64,000 bases of DNA from Betaproteobacteria bacterium (GCA_004297625.1 SCTY01000059.1:62001-126000), one strand, 5' to 3'. Numbered from the stretch's first letter, positions 26,249 through 35,723 are shown. Notes: a model not told the origin generated them from the letters alone. Numbers and translations: made by a program.

Positions 26249-27193
26249 CGAGCGCGCGGCGAAGTCCAGCAGCGCGCTGCTGACGCCGGCGCCGAAGCGC
26301 TTGGCGAGCTTCTCGGCGATGTTTTCCTTCTGCGTGTAATCGACGATGTCCTCGGCCTTGATCACGTCGCGCGCCACGGAGTCGAGGCTGCCGATCGCGT
26401 CGGCGAGCCCCAGGTCGATGCTCTTCTGACCGGTCCACACGAGCCCGCTGAAGGTATCCGGCGTTTCCTTCAAGCGCGTGCCGCGGCCTTCGCGCACCAC
26501 GCCGATGAATTGCTGGTGAATGTCGTTGATCATCTCCTTGACGTGCTGCACGTCCTTCTCGGCCATCGGCGAGAAAGGATCGAGCATGCCCTTGTTCTCA
26601 CCCGCGGTGATGAGCCGGCGCTCGACGCCGAGCTTCTCCATGAGGCCGGTAAAGCCGAAGCCGTTCATCAGCACGCCGATCGAGCCGACGATGCTCGACT
26701 TGGCCACATAGATGCGGTCGGCGCCCACGGCGACGAAGTAGCCGCCCGAGGCGCAGATGTCCTCGACCACCGCGTAGAGCGGAATGTCCGGGTACTTCTT
26801 GCGCAGGCGGCGCATCTCGTCGTAGATCGTCTGCGCCTGCACCGGGCTGCCGCCCGGCGAGTTGCAGAGCAGGACGACGCCCGCGGTGTTCTTGTCCTTG
26901 AACGCGGACTGCAGCGCAAGCGTCACCTTTTCGGCGCTGGCGTCGGTTCCCGGCCCGATGAGGCCGCTCACCTCGACCATCGCGGTGTGCTTCTTGCCGG
27001 TCGCGAGGTCGGCGCCTCCTTCCCAATCGACGAACATGACGATCAGCAGCGACAGGTACGCGAAAGTGAGCAGCTTGAAGAAGATGCCCCAGCGGCGCGC
27101 GCGCCGCTGCTCCTTCACCGCGGCCATCGCGAGCCGCGTGACCAGCTCGCGTTCCCAGGCCCCGTCGCCCGGCGTTTCTTCGTCCTTAGTCAT
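26231..27193 (-). CDS. sppA: S49 family signal peptide peptidase SppA (short form)
   Basis: 320 residues. One membrane segment (IFFKLLTFAYLSLLIVMFVDW, about 37-57) anchors a ClpP-fold domain. The Ser nucleophile is in DICASGGYFVAVGAD and the Lys in LITAGENKGMLDPFSPM, the Ser-Lys dyad of SppA. It degrades cleaved signal peptides. Its ATG overlaps the Rieske gene by 8 bp, making it the last gene of rluC-gph-Rieske-sppA. Confidence 0.92.
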   Translation of the reverse strand: MTKDEETPGDGAWERELVTRLAMAAVKEQRRARRWGIFFKLLTFAYLSLLIVMFVDWEGGADLATGKKHTAMVEVSGLIGPGTDASAEKVTLALQSAFKDKNTAGVVLLCNSPGGSPVQAQTIYDEMRRLRKKYPDIPLYAVVEDICASGGYFVAVGADRIYVAKSSIVGSIGVLMNGFGFTGLMEKLGVERRLITAGENKGMLDPFSPMAEKDVQHVKEMINDIHQQFIGVVREGRGTRLKETPDTFSGLVWTGQKSIDLGLADAIGSLDSVARDVIKAEDIVDYTQKENIAEKLAKRFGAGVSSALLDFAARSSLSLR

Positions 27194-27542
27194 CTTCGAA
27201 CCCCGTGAAGTAAACCATGTGATTGCGTTCCTCGATGCGCAGCTTTACCAGCGGACTGCGGTTGCACGGCCCGCCGAGACAGCGGCCGTTTTGGGTGTCG
27301 TACGTCGCCCCGTGCGTCGAGCATAGCAAATCGCGTCCTTCGGAATCGAAAAATACGCCTTCCTGCCAGTCGAGCTCCATCGCGACGTGCGCGCAGCGGT
27401 TGAGGTAGGCGTGCACGCGCCCGCGGTAGCGCACGGCGAAAGCCGGCGCGGGCTGCCCGAAATACTCGACCTCGAAGCGCACGCCGCGACCCGAATCGAC
27501 CAAAGCGCCGGAAGCGCAGATCAGGCGTTCGACGTCAGCCAT
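27186..27542 (-). CDS. Rieske [2Fe-2S] domain protein
   Basis: 118 residues, a stand-alone Rieske domain. The cluster ligands are visible as CAH (NRCAHVAMELDW) and CSTH (LLCSTHGATYD). It is soluble, with no signal or membrane segment, and probably a ferredoxin-like electron carrier. The partner is unknown. It overlaps the HAD phosphatase gene by 22 bp and sppA by 8 bp. Confidence 0.9.
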   Translation of the reverse strand: MADVERLICASGALVDSGRGVRFEVEYFGQPAPAFAVRYRGRVHAYLNRCAHVAMELDWQEGVFFDSEGRDLLCSTHGATYDTQNGRCLGGPCNRSPLVKLRIEERNHMVYFTGFEDD

Positions 27543-28168
27543 ACGCGAAGTTGCGCCACGTCGGAAAAGCAGTCGAGCGGTTCACACGCGCGCAACCCTT
27601 CCTCCGGGTGCGCGCCGTAGGCCACCGCAACGGCGTCCACTCCCGCGGCGCGTGCCATCTGCATGTCATGCGAGGTGTCGCCGATCATCAGCACGCCGTC
27701 GGCGCTCACCTTCAGCTCTTCCATGAGCTCGAGCAGCATGGCCGGGTGCGGCTTGGGATCGGTTTCGTCCGCGCAGCGCGACGCCGCAAACAGTTCCCCC
27801 AGCCCCGCGGCGGCGAGCGCGCGCTCGAGGCCCTTGCGGCTCTTGCCTGTGGCGATGCCGAGCACGTGACTTCTTGACAAACCCTCGAGAAGGTTCCGCA
27901 TGCCCGGAAAAAGCTGCATCGAGTCCTCGCGTGCCAGGAAATGCCGCCGATATGCCGCGATGTATTCGGGGTAGCGCGCCGCCGGCAGGTCGGGCGCCAC
28001 GATACGCAGGATTTCGTGCAGGCTCAGCCCGATGACATGGCTGGCACGCTCGCGCTCGGGGATGGCGAGGCCAAGCTCCCGGCTGGCCTCCTGCATGCAG
28101 GCGACGATGGCGCCGTGCGAATCGATGATGGTTCCGTCCCAATCGAAAACGATGAGCCGGTATCTCAT
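27521..28168 (-). CDS. HAD-family phosphatase (phosphoglycolate phosphatase-like)
   Basis: 215 residues. HAD motif I DWDGTIID, motif II near LGIATGKSR, motif III/IV in DPKPHPAMLLEL and MIGDTSHDMQMARAAG. The Gph/PGP-type cap lies between. Such HADs dephosphorylate 2-phosphoglycolate or sugar phosphates. ATG overlaps the rluC stop (ATGA). rluC-HAD pairs are frequent in betaproteobacteria. Confidence 0.87.
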   Translation of the reverse strand: MRYRLIVFDWDGTIIDSHGAIVACMQEASRELGLAIPERERASHVIGLSLHEILRIVAPDLPAARYPEYIAAYRRHFLAREDSMQLFPGMRNLLEGLSRSHVLGIATGKSRKGLERALAAAGLGELFAASRCADETDPKPHPAMLLELMEELKVSADGVLMIGDTSHDMQMARAAGVDAVAVAYGAHPEEGLRACEPLDCFSDVAQLRVWLTSNA

Positions 28169-29091
28169 GCGAACGCGGTCTCCACGAACGCGCGCATCTC
28201 GGGCGGCAGGGGCGCTTTCAGCTTCAGGGTTTCGCCGGTCATCGGATGCGGGAGGCTGAGCGTGCTCGCGTGGAGGAAAAGGCGCCTCACCCCCTGCTTC
28301 TGCAGCCGGCGGTTGAGATCGAAGTCGCCGTACTTGTCGTCGCCGAGGATCGGGTGGCCGGCGTGCGCGAGATGCACCCGGATCTGGTGGGTGCGGCCGG
28401 TGAGCAGCCGCACCTCCAGGAAACTGAATTCGGGCGACTTTTTCAACGCCGTGACCCGCGTAACGGCCGCCATGCCGCCTTCCTGGACGCTGACGCGGCG
28501 CTCGCCTTTCGCATTGACGTACTTATGGAGCGCTTCGCGGATTTCCCGGCTGCCGCCTTGCCAATGCCCCTTCGCGACGGCGAGATAGACCTTCTCGATG
28601 CCACCCTCGCGCAGCATGCGGTGCAGTTCCACCAGCGCGGCTCGCTTCTTGGCGACGAGAAGGAGGCCCGAGGTATCGCGGTCCAGGCGATGCACGAGCT
28701 CGAGAAATTTTGCCGTCGGCCGGGCCGCGCGCAGCGATTCGATGACGCCGAAGCTCACGCCGCTTCCGCCGTGCACCGCCACCCCGGCCGGCTTGTCGAC
28801 GGCGAGCAGTGCCGCGTCCTCGTACACGATCGGAAATTCCGCCGGTTTTGCCGCTGCCCGCTTTTCCGCAACCCTTACGGGGGGAAGGCGAATCCTGTCT
28901 CCAGGCCGCAGCCGATAGTCGGGTTTCACGCGCCCGCTGTTGACCCGGACTTCACCGCTGCGCAGTACCCGGTAGACATGACTTTTGGGCACGCCCTTCA
29001 GATGCCGCAGCAGGAAATTGTCGATGCGCTGTGCCGCCGCCTCTTCGCCGACCTCCAGCCAACGCGCCCGAGCCTTGCTTAAGTCATTCAT
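28165..29091 (-). CDS. rluC: 23S rRNA pseudouridine synthase RluC
   Basis: 308 residues. An S4 RNA-binding domain (RIDNFLLRHLKGVPKSHVYRVLRSGEVRVN) is followed by a RluA-family catalytic domain with the nucleophilic Asp in LELVHRLDRDTSGLLLVAK and RLLTGRTHQIRVHLAHAGHPILGDDKYG. RluC modifies U955, U2504 and U2580 in Escherichia coli. Start taken at MNDLSKARARWLEVG. It is divergent from rne across a 307-bp region, the same rne-rluC arrangement as in enterobacteria. Confidence 0.93.
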   Translation of the reverse strand: MNDLSKARARWLEVGEEAAAQRIDNFLLRHLKGVPKSHVYRVLRSGEVRVNSGRVKPDYRLRPGDRIRLPPVRVAEKRAAAKPAEFPIVYEDAALLAVDKPAGVAVHGGSGVSFGVIESLRAARPTAKFLELVHRLDRDTSGLLLVAKKRAALVELHRMLREGGIEKVYLAVAKGHWQGGSREIREALHKYVNAKGERRVSVQEGGMAAVTRVTALKKSPEFSFLEVRLLTGRTHQIRVHLAHAGHPILGDDKYGDFDLNRRLQKQGVRRLFLHASTLSLPHPMTGETLKLKAPLPPEMRAFVETAFA

Positions 29092-29398
29092 TTTCCGTAT
29101 GATCTCGGGGTCGCTTCGAGTTGCGAGGCACAGGGAACCCATGGCGCGGCGAGCTCACGACCTTAGTTCGGGGCCGCTTCAACCGATCTCTGCAACCCGC
29201 CTCCTGCCCGGCCACAGCCGGGCCTGAAGCACTGGTTAATTTCGCTCACCGGAAGTAGCGATACTACTAGAAGCGCGCGTAGCGCTTGTTTTCCGGACCA
29301 ACCTCAGCGACGCCCGCATGGCGTCAATCTCAAGGTAAACCTTAGGAGAGCAAGGACCGACTGAACATCGGCGCTCCTGCGCGCGCAGGAGAAGAACA
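29092..29398 (+). promoter_or_regulatory. Structured rne leader / divergent rluC-rne intergenic region
   Basis: 307 bp without a gene. Several hairpins can be read: 29206-29223 (GCCCGGC/GCCGGGC), 29271-29287 (AAGCGC/GCGCTT followed by GTTTT), 29309-29325 (GACGCC/GGCGTC) and an 18-bp palindrome at 29374-29391. A long structured 5' UTR is expected for RNase E, which autoregulates its mRNA by leader cleavage in Escherichia coli. No clear promoter hexamers were identified. Confidence 0.6.
29374..29391 (+). promoter_or_regulatory. rne: Palindrome sequestering the rne Shine-Dalgarno
   Basis: Perfect 18-bp palindrome with arms CTCCTGCGC / GCGCAGGAG. The AGGAG at 29387-29391 is the SD, 7 nt before the GTG start at 29399; it pairs with CTCCT on the other arm. 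In the folded form, ribosomes could not reach the SD. This is directly visible; the regulatory role is inferred. Confidence 0.6.
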
Positions 29399-32011
29399 GT
29401 GAAGCGCATGTTGTTTAACGCGACCCAGCAGGAAGAGCTGCGGGTCGCCATCGTCGACGGGCAGAAGCTCATCGACCTCGACATCGAATCGGCATCCCGG
29501 GAGCAACGCAAGAGCAACATCTACAAAGGCATCATCACCCGCATCGAGCCCAGCCTCGAAGCCGCCTTCGTCGACTACGGCGAGGAGCGGCACGGGTTCC
29601 TGCCTTTCAAGGAAGCCGCGAGAAGCTACTTCAAGCCCGACATCGACGTCGGCCGCGCCCGCATCCAGGACGCCCTGCGCGAAGGCCAGGAGCTCATCGT
29701 CCAGGTCGAGAAGGACGAGCGCGGCACCAAGGGAGCGGCGCTCACCACCTTCATCAGCCTCGCCGGCCGCTATCTTGTCCTGATGCCGAACAACCCGCGC
29801 GGCGGCGGGGTTTCGCGCCGCGTGGAGGGCGAGGACCGCAACGAGCTGCGCGACACGCTCGACCAGCTGCAGGTCCCGGACGGCATGAGCGTCATCGCCC
29901 GCACCGCGGCGATCGGGCGCACCCTCGAAGAGCTCACCTGGGACCTCAACTACCTGCTGCAGCTCTGGACCGCCGTCGAGAGCGCGTCGAAGGACCAGTC
30001 GAAGAAGCCCTTCCTCATTTATCTGGAGTCGAGCCTCGTCATCCGCGCGATCCGCGACTATTTCCAGCCCGACATCGGCGAGCTTCTGATCGACACCGAG
30101 GAGATCTACGAGCAGGCCAAGGCCTTCATGCAGACGGTGATGCCCGGCAACGTCAACAAGGTGAAGTTCTACCGCGACGACGTGCCGCTCTTCTCCCGTT
30201 TCCAGATCGAGCACCAGATCGAGAGCGCCTACTCCCGGCAGGTGACCCTCCCGGCCGGCGGGTCCATCGTCATCGACCATACCGAGGCGCTGGTCGCCAT
30301 CGACGTCAACTCGGCGCGCGCCACGCGCGGCGGCGACATCGAAGAAACGGCGTTCCGGACCAACCTCGAGGCCGCCGAAGAGGTCGCCCGCCAGCTGCGC
30401 CTGCGCGACCTGGGCGGGCTGATCGTCATCGACTTCATCGACATGGAGTCGCAGCGCAACCAGCGCGAGGTGGAGAACCGCCTGCGCGAGGCGCTGAAGT
30501 ACGACCGCGCCCGGGTGCAGATCGGCAAGATTTCGCGCTTCGGGCTGATGGAGCTGTCGCGCCAGCGCCTGCAGCCTTCGCTGGAAGAAACCGCGCACAT
30601 CAACTGCCCGCGCTGCAGCGGCACCGGATTCATCCGCGGCACCGAGTCCACCGCCCTGCACGTGCTGAGGATCATGCAAGAAGAGGCGATGAAGGAAAAC
30701 ACCGGCGCCGTGCACGTGCAGGTGCCCGTTGACGTCGCCTCGTTCCTGCTGAACGAGAAGCGCGCCGAGATCCAGAAGCTGGAAGCCCGCCTCAAGGTCA
30801 ACATCGTGATGGTCCCCAACCCGCACCTGGAGACTCCGCACTACAAGGTCCAGCGCCTGCGGCACGAGGAACTCAATGAAATGGAGCACGTGCCGGCGAG
30901 CTACGAAATGGTCGAGCGGCCGGAAGAGCCGAAGGCGCCCGGCGCAGAGGAAGAGGCGAAGCGCGAGCGGCAGGAGGCAGTAGTCAAGGGCATCACCCCG
31001 GCGCAGCCCGCGCCCATGGTGGACGAATCCCTGCCGCGTCCCGCGCGTGTCCCCGAGGCCCGCCCGGCGCCCCAGCCGGCGCCGCAGCAGGCGGCGCAGC
31101 AGATCGTGCAGCCGGTCGCCGCGGTGGCCGAAGGCTTCCTTTCCCGGCTCTTCGGTCTGTTCAAACCTGCGGCGCCCGCAACCGCCCCGCAGGCCGCGGC
31201 CCCTGCCCCCGCGCAAACGGCGCAGCGTCCGCAGCGCGAGCAGCAGCAGCGCCGCGACCAGCAGCCGCGGCGCGATCAGCGGCAGGATCAGCAGCGCCGC
31301 GAAGGCCGCGACGGCCGCCGCGACGGCCGCCCGCGCGACGACGGTCGCGAACGGCAGCAGCAGGGCCGGCTCGAGCAGCGCCGCAACGGCCAGCAGCGCG
31401 GCGAGCGCCGTCCCGAGCAGCAGCGCCAGCCGCGCCCGCAGCAGCCTCAGGCGCAACAGCAACCGCCTCAGCCCCAGGCGCAACCGCCGCAGCCGCAGCC
31501 GCCGCGTGAAGGCGGCGACGAGCAACGCCGCGGCGGCCGCCGGCATCGGCGCGACCGTCATCGCGACCGGCAGGAGCAGCAGGCGACGCCGGGCGGCACG
31601 GGACTATCCGGCCCGAGCGCGCAGCCGGGGCATGCCGCCGTCGAGCCGCCGGCTTACCTGATGAAGGAGCCGCGCCGGGAGGAGGCGCATCACGAAGCGA
31701 TACGCGAAGAGCAGCGCAAGGAAGCGCTGCGCCGCGAAGAAGAACAAGCCCGCGAAGAGCCGCGGCAGGAAGAACCGAAACGCGAAGAGCCGCGCGCCGC
31801 GGAACCAGCGCCGCAACGCCCGGAACCGAAAATCGACTCAACGGCGCTTCTCGAGAGCTCGGGCCTCGTCATGGTCGAGACCGACCGCGGCAAAGCCGCG
31901 CAGGTCGCCCCGCAGCCCGAGGAGCCGCAGCGTCTCGGTCGCCCGCGGCGCGAGCGGCCGAAGCCGCTGCCGCAAGACGAGGAGCTGCAGCAGGTGGAAA
32001 CTAGGAAGTAG
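29399..32011 (+). CDS. rne: Ribonuclease E
   Basis: 870 residues. The catalytic half starts with GTG as MKRMLFNATQQEELRVA, close to Escherichia coli RNase E. It contains the S1 domain (IYKGIITRIEPSLEAAFVDYG), the DNase I-like site (IDVNSARATRGGDIE; IVIDFIDM) and the Zn-link CPRCSGTG near residue 403. From about residue 510 the tail is low-complexity: Ala/Pro, then Gln/Arg/Pro repeats (REQQQRRDQQPRRDQ), then a Glu/Arg stretch, typical of the RNA-binding, degradosome-scaffold half. It overlaps the phosphatase gene tail-to-tail by 11 bp. Confidence 0.96.
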   Translation: MKRMLFNATQQEELRVAIVDGQKLIDLDIESASREQRKSNIYKGIITRIEPSLEAAFVDYGEERHGFLPFKEAARSYFKPDIDVGRARIQDALREGQELIVQVEKDERGTKGAALTTFISLAGRYLVLMPNNPRGGGVSRRVEGEDRNELRDTLDQLQVPDGMSVIARTAAIGRTLEELTWDLNYLLQLWTAVESASKDQSKKPFLIYLESSLVIRAIRDYFQPDIGELLIDTEEIYEQAKAFMQTVMPGNVNKVKFYRDDVPLFSRFQIEHQIESAYSRQVTLPAGGSIVIDHTEALVAIDVNSARATRGGDIEETAFRTNLEAAEEVARQLRLRDLGGLIVIDFIDMESQRNQREVENRLREALKYDRARVQIGKISRFGLMELSRQRLQPSLEETAHINCPRCSGTGFIRGTESTALHVLRIMQEEAMKENTGAVHVQVPVDVASFLLNEKRAEIQKLEARLKVNIVMVPNPHLETPHYKVQRLRHEELNEMEHVPASYEMVERPEEPKAPGAEEEAKRERQEAVVKGITPAQPAPMVDESLPRPARVPEARPAPQPAPQQAAQQIVQPVAAVAEGFLSRLFGLFKPAAPATAPQAAAPAPAQTAQRPQREQQQRRDQQPRRDQRQDQQRREGRDGRRDGRPRDDGRERQQQGRLEQRRNGQQRGERRPEQQRQPRPQQPQAQQQPPQPQAQPPQPQPPREGGDEQRRGGRRHRRDRHRDRQEQQATPGGTGLSGPSAQPGHAAVEPPAYLMKEPRREEAHHEAIREEQRKEALRREEEQAREEPRQEEPKREEPRAAEPAPQRPEPKIDSTALLESSGLVMVETDRGKAAQVAPQPEEPQRLGRPRRERPKPLPQDEELQQVETRK

Positions 32012-32450
32012 CGCTGCGGATTTCGTGGAGGAGGCCTAGGCAGGCCGCCTCCACCATGTCGAGCACCTGCTCGAACTCTTCCGGCCCGCCGTAGTACGGG
32101 TCGGGCACGTCGTGGCCGCGCACCAGCATGCGCAGCTTTGGGCGGTGCTGCGCGGGGCAATGCCGCTGCAGCAGCTCGAGGTGCCCGCGATCCATCGCGA
32201 CGATGAGATCGAACTCCTCGAAGTCGCGCTTGCGCACCTGGCGCGCGCGCTGGGCGCTGAGGTCATAGCCCCGCTCCTTCGCGTGCTTCTGCGCCCGCTC
32301 GTCCACTGGATTTCCGACGTGGTAGTCGTGCGTTCCCGCGGACTCGACATGCACTTCCACACCCAATTCCCTGGACAAATGTCTGAGAACACCTTCCGCG
32401 GTCGGCGAACGGCAGATGTTGCCGGTGCAGACGAAGAGGATCCTCTTCAT
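32001..32450 (-). CDS. Low-molecular-weight protein-tyrosine phosphatase
   Basis: 149 residues. The P-loop CTGNICRSPTAEG (C-x5-R-S) at residues about 8-20 and the general acid Asp in DVPDPYYGG are intact. Such phosphatases dephosphorylate tyrosine kinases and sugar-transferases of polysaccharide export. ATG overlaps the uvrB stop (ATGA), so it is translated with uvrB. No BY-kinase gene is in the window. Confidence 0.92.
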   Translation of the reverse strand: MKRILFVCTGNICRSPTAEGVLRHLSRELGVEVHVESAGTHDYHVGNPVDERAQKHAKERGYDLSAQRARQVRKRDFEEFDLIVAMDRGHLELLQRHCPAQHRPKLRMLVRGHDVPDPYYGGPEEFEQVLDMVEAACLGLLHEIRSATS

Positions 32451-34465
32451 TCCGAAGCGAGCTCGATGCCGAACACCCGCTTTTTCAGCTCCGCGAGCTG
32501 GTCGCGCGCGCGGGCCGCCTCCTCGAACTCGAGATTCCTGGCGTGCGCCAGCATCTTCTTCTCGAGTGCCTTGATCTCGCGCGCGATCTGCTTCTCGGAC
32601 ATCGCTTCGTAGCGCGCTTCTTCCTGCGCGGCCTGCATCTCCGAAGCATCGTAGACGCCGTCGATGAGGTCCTTGATGCGCTTGAGGATCCCCTTCGGGG
32701 TGATGCTGTGCGTCTTGTTGTAGGCGAGCTGCTTGGCGCGCCGGCGATCGGTCTCGCCGATCGCGCGCTTCATCGAGTCGGTCATGGTGTCGGCGTACAG
32801 GATCGCGGTGCCGTTGATGTGGCGCGCCGCGCGGCCCATGGTCTGGATGAGCGAGCGCTCCGAGCGCAGGAACCCTTCCTTGTCGGCATCCAGAATGGCG
32901 ACCAGCGAGACTTCCGGAAGATCGAGGCCTTCGCGCAGCAGGTTGATGCCCACGAGCACGTCGAATTCTCCGAGCCGCAGGTCGCGGATGATCTCCACGC
33001 GCTCCACGGTCTCGACCTCGGAGTGCAGGTAGCGCACCCTGACGCCGTGCTCCGAGAGGTACTCGGTCAGCTCCTCCGCCATGCGCTTCGTCAGCGTCGT
33101 GACCAGCACACGCTCCTGCTTTTTCACCCGCAGGCTTATTTCGGAAAGCAGGTCGTCGACCTGCGTGGAAGCCGGCCGCACGATCACCTGCGGATCGATC
33201 AGCCCGGTCGGGCGCACCACCTGCTCCACCACCTGCGCGGACTTCTGCCGCTCGTATTCGGCGGGCGTCGCCGAGATGAAGATCGTCTGGCGCACCACCT
33301 TCTCGAACTCGTCGAAGCGCAGCGGCCGGTTGTCGAGCGCCGAAGGCAGGCGAAACCCGTACTCGACGAGGTTTTCCTTGCGCGAGCGGTCGCCGCGGTA
33401 CATGCCGCCGAGCTGCGGGATGGTCACGTGGCTCTCGTCGATGATCATCAGCGCATCGTGCGGCAGGTAATCGATGAGAGTCGGCGGCGGCTCGCCCGCC
33501 TTGCGCCCGGAGAGATGCCGCGAGTAGTTCTCGATGCCCTTGCAGAAGCCGAGCTCGGCGAGCATCTCGAGGTCGAAGCGCGTGCGCTGCTCGATCCTCT
33601 GCGCCTCGACCAGGCGGCCGGCCTTCTGAAAGAACTCGATGCGCTCGCGCAGCTCCGCCTTGATCGCGTCGATCGCGCGCAAGGTGGTCTCGCGCGGCGT
33701 AACGTAGTGGCTCGACGGGTAGACGGTGAAGCGCGCCATCGGGTGCTGCACGCGCCCGGTCAGCGGGTCGAAGACCTCGAGCTTCTCTATCTCGTCGTCG
33801 AAAAGCGAAATGCGGATCGCATGCTCCGCGTGCTCGGCCGGGAACACGTCGATGACGTCGCCGCGCACGCGGAACGTCCCGCGCCGGAAGTCGAGCTCGT
33901 TGCGCTCGTACTGCATCGCCACCAGGCGCGCGAGCACGTCGCGCTGCGCCATCTTCTCGCCCGCGCGCAGGTGCAGGATCATGCCGTGGTACTCGGACGG
34001 GTCGCCGATACCGTAGATCGCCGAGACCGTCGCCACGATCACCACGTCGCGCCGCTCGAGCAGCGACTTGGTCGCCGACAGCCGCATCTGCTCGATGTGC
34101 TCGTTGATCGAGGAGTCTTTCTCGATGTAGAGGTCGCGCGCCGGGACGTAGGCCTCCGGCTGGTAGTAGTCGTAGTAGGAGACGAAGTACTCGACCGCGT
34201 TCTCGGGGAAGAACTCGCGAAACTCGGAATAGAGCTGCGCGGCGAGGGTCTTGTTCGGCGCGAGCACCAGCGCCGGCCGCCCCATGCGCGCGATCACGTT
34301 CGCCATGGTGTAAGTCTTGCCCGACCCGGTGACGCCGAGCAGCGTCTGGAACGCGAGGCCGTCCTCGATTCCTTCCACGAGCTTGGCGATCGCCTCCGGC
34401 TGGTCGCCGGACGGCGCAAAGAGCTGATCGAGGCGGAAAGGGCTGTCGGGAAACGTTGCGACCAC
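32447..34465 (-). CDS. uvrB: Excinuclease ABC subunit B
   Basis: 672 residues. Walker A GVTGSGKTYTMANV (about residue 45), Walker B LMIIDESHVTIPQLGGMY, the beta-hairpin (YYDYYQPEAYVP), helicase motif VI (QTMGRAARHINGTAILYAD) and a C-terminal UVR motif (FEEAARARDQLAELKK) are all present. It is the damage-verification helicase of UvrABC. It is divergent from tyrB, with the phosphatase gene coupled downstream. Confidence 0.97.
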   Translation of the reverse strand: MVATFPDSPFRLDQLFAPSGDQPEAIAKLVEGIEDGLAFQTLLGVTGSGKTYTMANVIARMGRPALVLAPNKTLAAQLYSEFREFFPENAVEYFVSYYDYYQPEAYVPARDLYIEKDSSINEHIEQMRLSATKSLLERRDVVIVATVSAIYGIGDPSEYHGMILHLRAGEKMAQRDVLARLVAMQYERNELDFRRGTFRVRGDVIDVFPAEHAEHAIRISLFDDEIEKLEVFDPLTGRVQHPMARFTVYPSSHYVTPRETTLRAIDAIKAELRERIEFFQKAGRLVEAQRIEQRTRFDLEMLAELGFCKGIENYSRHLSGRKAGEPPPTLIDYLPHDALMIIDESHVTIPQLGGMYRGDRSRKENLVEYGFRLPSALDNRPLRFDEFEKVVRQTIFISATPAEYERQKSAQVVEQVVRPTGLIDPQVIVRPASTQVDDLLSEISLRVKKQERVLVTTLTKRMAEELTEYLSEHGVRVRYLHSEVETVERVEIIRDLRLGEFDVLVGINLLREGLDLPEVSLVAILDADKEGFLRSERSLIQTMGRAARHINGTAILYADTMTDSMKRAIGETDRRRAKQLAYNKTHSITPKGILKRIKDLIDGVYDASEMQAAQEEARYEAMSEKQIAREIKALEKKMLAHARNLEFEEAARARDQLAELKKRVFGIELASE

Positions 34466-34502
34466 GTAGAATTTCGCCAGGAAAAACGTTGGATTTTAGC
34501 CG

Positions 34503-35705
34503 ATGAACGCTCCTCACTCCCCTTCTCCTCTTGCCTCGCTGCCGATGGCGCCGAGCGATCCGATTCTCGGCGTCACCGAGGCCTACGTCGCCGACAAAAA
34601 CCCCAAGAAGGTCAACCTCGGCGTGGGCGTCTACTACGACGACCAGGGAAAGATTCCGCTGCTCGAGTGCGTGCGGCATGCCGAAAGCGAGCGGCTGAAG
34701 ACCGCGCCGCACCGCGGCTACCTGCCGATCGACGGCCTCGCGGCCTACGACAAGGCCGTCCAGGCGCTGGTTTTCGGGAAAGAGGACAAGCGCATCGTGA
34801 CGGTGCAGGCGCTGGGCGGCACCGGCGGCCTGAAAGTCGGGGCCGATTTCCTGAAAAGGTTCTATCCCGACTCGCAGGTCTGGATCAGCGAGCCGAGCTG
34901 GGAAAACCACCGCCAGCTGTTCGAGGCCGCCGGTTTCACGGTGAATACCTATACCTATCACGACCCGCGCACCCATCTGCTCGACTTCCCGGGAATGCAG
35001 CGGGCGCTGAACGCGCTTCCGGCGGGCGCCATCGTCGTGCTGCATGCGTGTTGCCACAATCCTACCGGTGTGGACCTGACCAACGAGCAATGGCACGCGG
35101 TGCTCGACATCGTCGCCGCGCGCGGGCTGGTCCCGTTCCTCGACCTCGCCTACCAGGGCTTCGCCGAGGGGCTCGAAGCCGACGGCTACGCCGCGCGCCT
35201 TTTCGCCGAGGCGATGAATCCGGTTTTCCTGTCGAGCTCATTCTCCAAGTCGTTCTCGCTCTACGGCGAGCGCGTCGGCGCGCTCAGCATCGTGACCGCC
35301 AGTCCCGAAGAGGCGTTACGGGTTCTATCCAACGTCAAGCGCATCGTGCGCACCAACTATTCGAACCCGCCCACGCACGGTGGGCAGATCGTAGCGACGG
35401 TGCTGGGCGATCCCCAGCTGAAAGCGCTGTGGGAGCGGGAGCTGGGCGCGATGCGCGAACGCATCAAGGACATGCGCAAGCGCCTGGTGAGCAGCATCCA
35501 CGCGCGGGCGCCGGGAACAGACTTCAGCTTCGTGCTGAAGCAGCGCGGCATGTTCTCCTATTCCGGGCTGACCAAGGAGCAGGTGCGCCGGCTGCGCGAG
35601 GAGTACTCCATCTACGCCATCGACACGGGCAGGATCTGCGTCGCGGCGCTCAACTCCAGGAACGTCGACTACGTCGCCGACGCGATCGCCAGCGTCATCC
35701 GCTAG
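34503..35705 (+). CDS. tyrB: Aromatic/aspartate aminotransferase (class I, PLP)
   Basis: 400 residues. The AspC/TyrB subfamily is shown by KVNLGVGVYYDDQGKIPLLECVRHAE, the PLP-lysine region SSSFSKSFSLYGERVGAL, and the substrate-binding Arg in DTGRICVAALN. It catalyses transamination of aromatic amino acids or aspartate with 2-oxoglutarate. The uvrB-tyrB divergent arrangement is common in betaproteobacteria. The symbol could equally be aspC. Confidence 0.88.
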   Translation: MNAPHSPSPLASLPMAPSDPILGVTEAYVADKNPKKVNLGVGVYYDDQGKIPLLECVRHAESERLKTAPHRGYLPIDGLAAYDKAVQALVFGKEDKRIVTVQALGGTGGLKVGADFLKRFYPDSQVWISEPSWENHRQLFEAAGFTVNTYTYHDPRTHLLDFPGMQRALNALPAGAIVVLHACCHNPTGVDLTNEQWHAVLDIVAARGLVPFLDLAYQGFAEGLEADGYAARLFAEAMNPVFLSSSFSKSFSLYGERVGALSIVTASPEEALRVLSNVKRIVRTNYSNPPTHGGQIVATVLGDPQLKALWERELGAMRERIKDMRKRLVSSIHARAPGTDFSFVLKQRGMFSYSGLTKEQVRRLREEYSIYAIDTGRICVAALNSRNVDYVADAIASVIR

Positions 35706-35723
35706 ACCCCCTGTGAAGGGGGT
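35706..35723 (+). terminator. Possible terminator after tyrB
   Basis: ACCCCC / GGGGGT stem with a 6-nt loop directly after the tyrB stop. A GGGGGG run further on could pair alternatively. There is no T tract on the plus strand, so factor-independent termination is doubtful. It lies between the convergent tyrB and AsmA-like genes. Confidence 0.3.

Noticed and set aside
29318..29338. Short upstream ORF (MASISR) in the rne leader
   Set aside because: No SD, and the ATG sits in the loop of a hairpin; too short to support.
29342..31561. 739-codon open frame antisense to rne
   Set aside because: Leu/Arg/Ala repeats arise from the Gln/Arg/Glu-rich rne tail read backwards; no family motif, and rne is certain.
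31200..31620. Possible tandem DNA repeats in the rne tail
   Set aside because: Repeats are degenerate coding for Gln/Arg/Pro; no regular DNA period.
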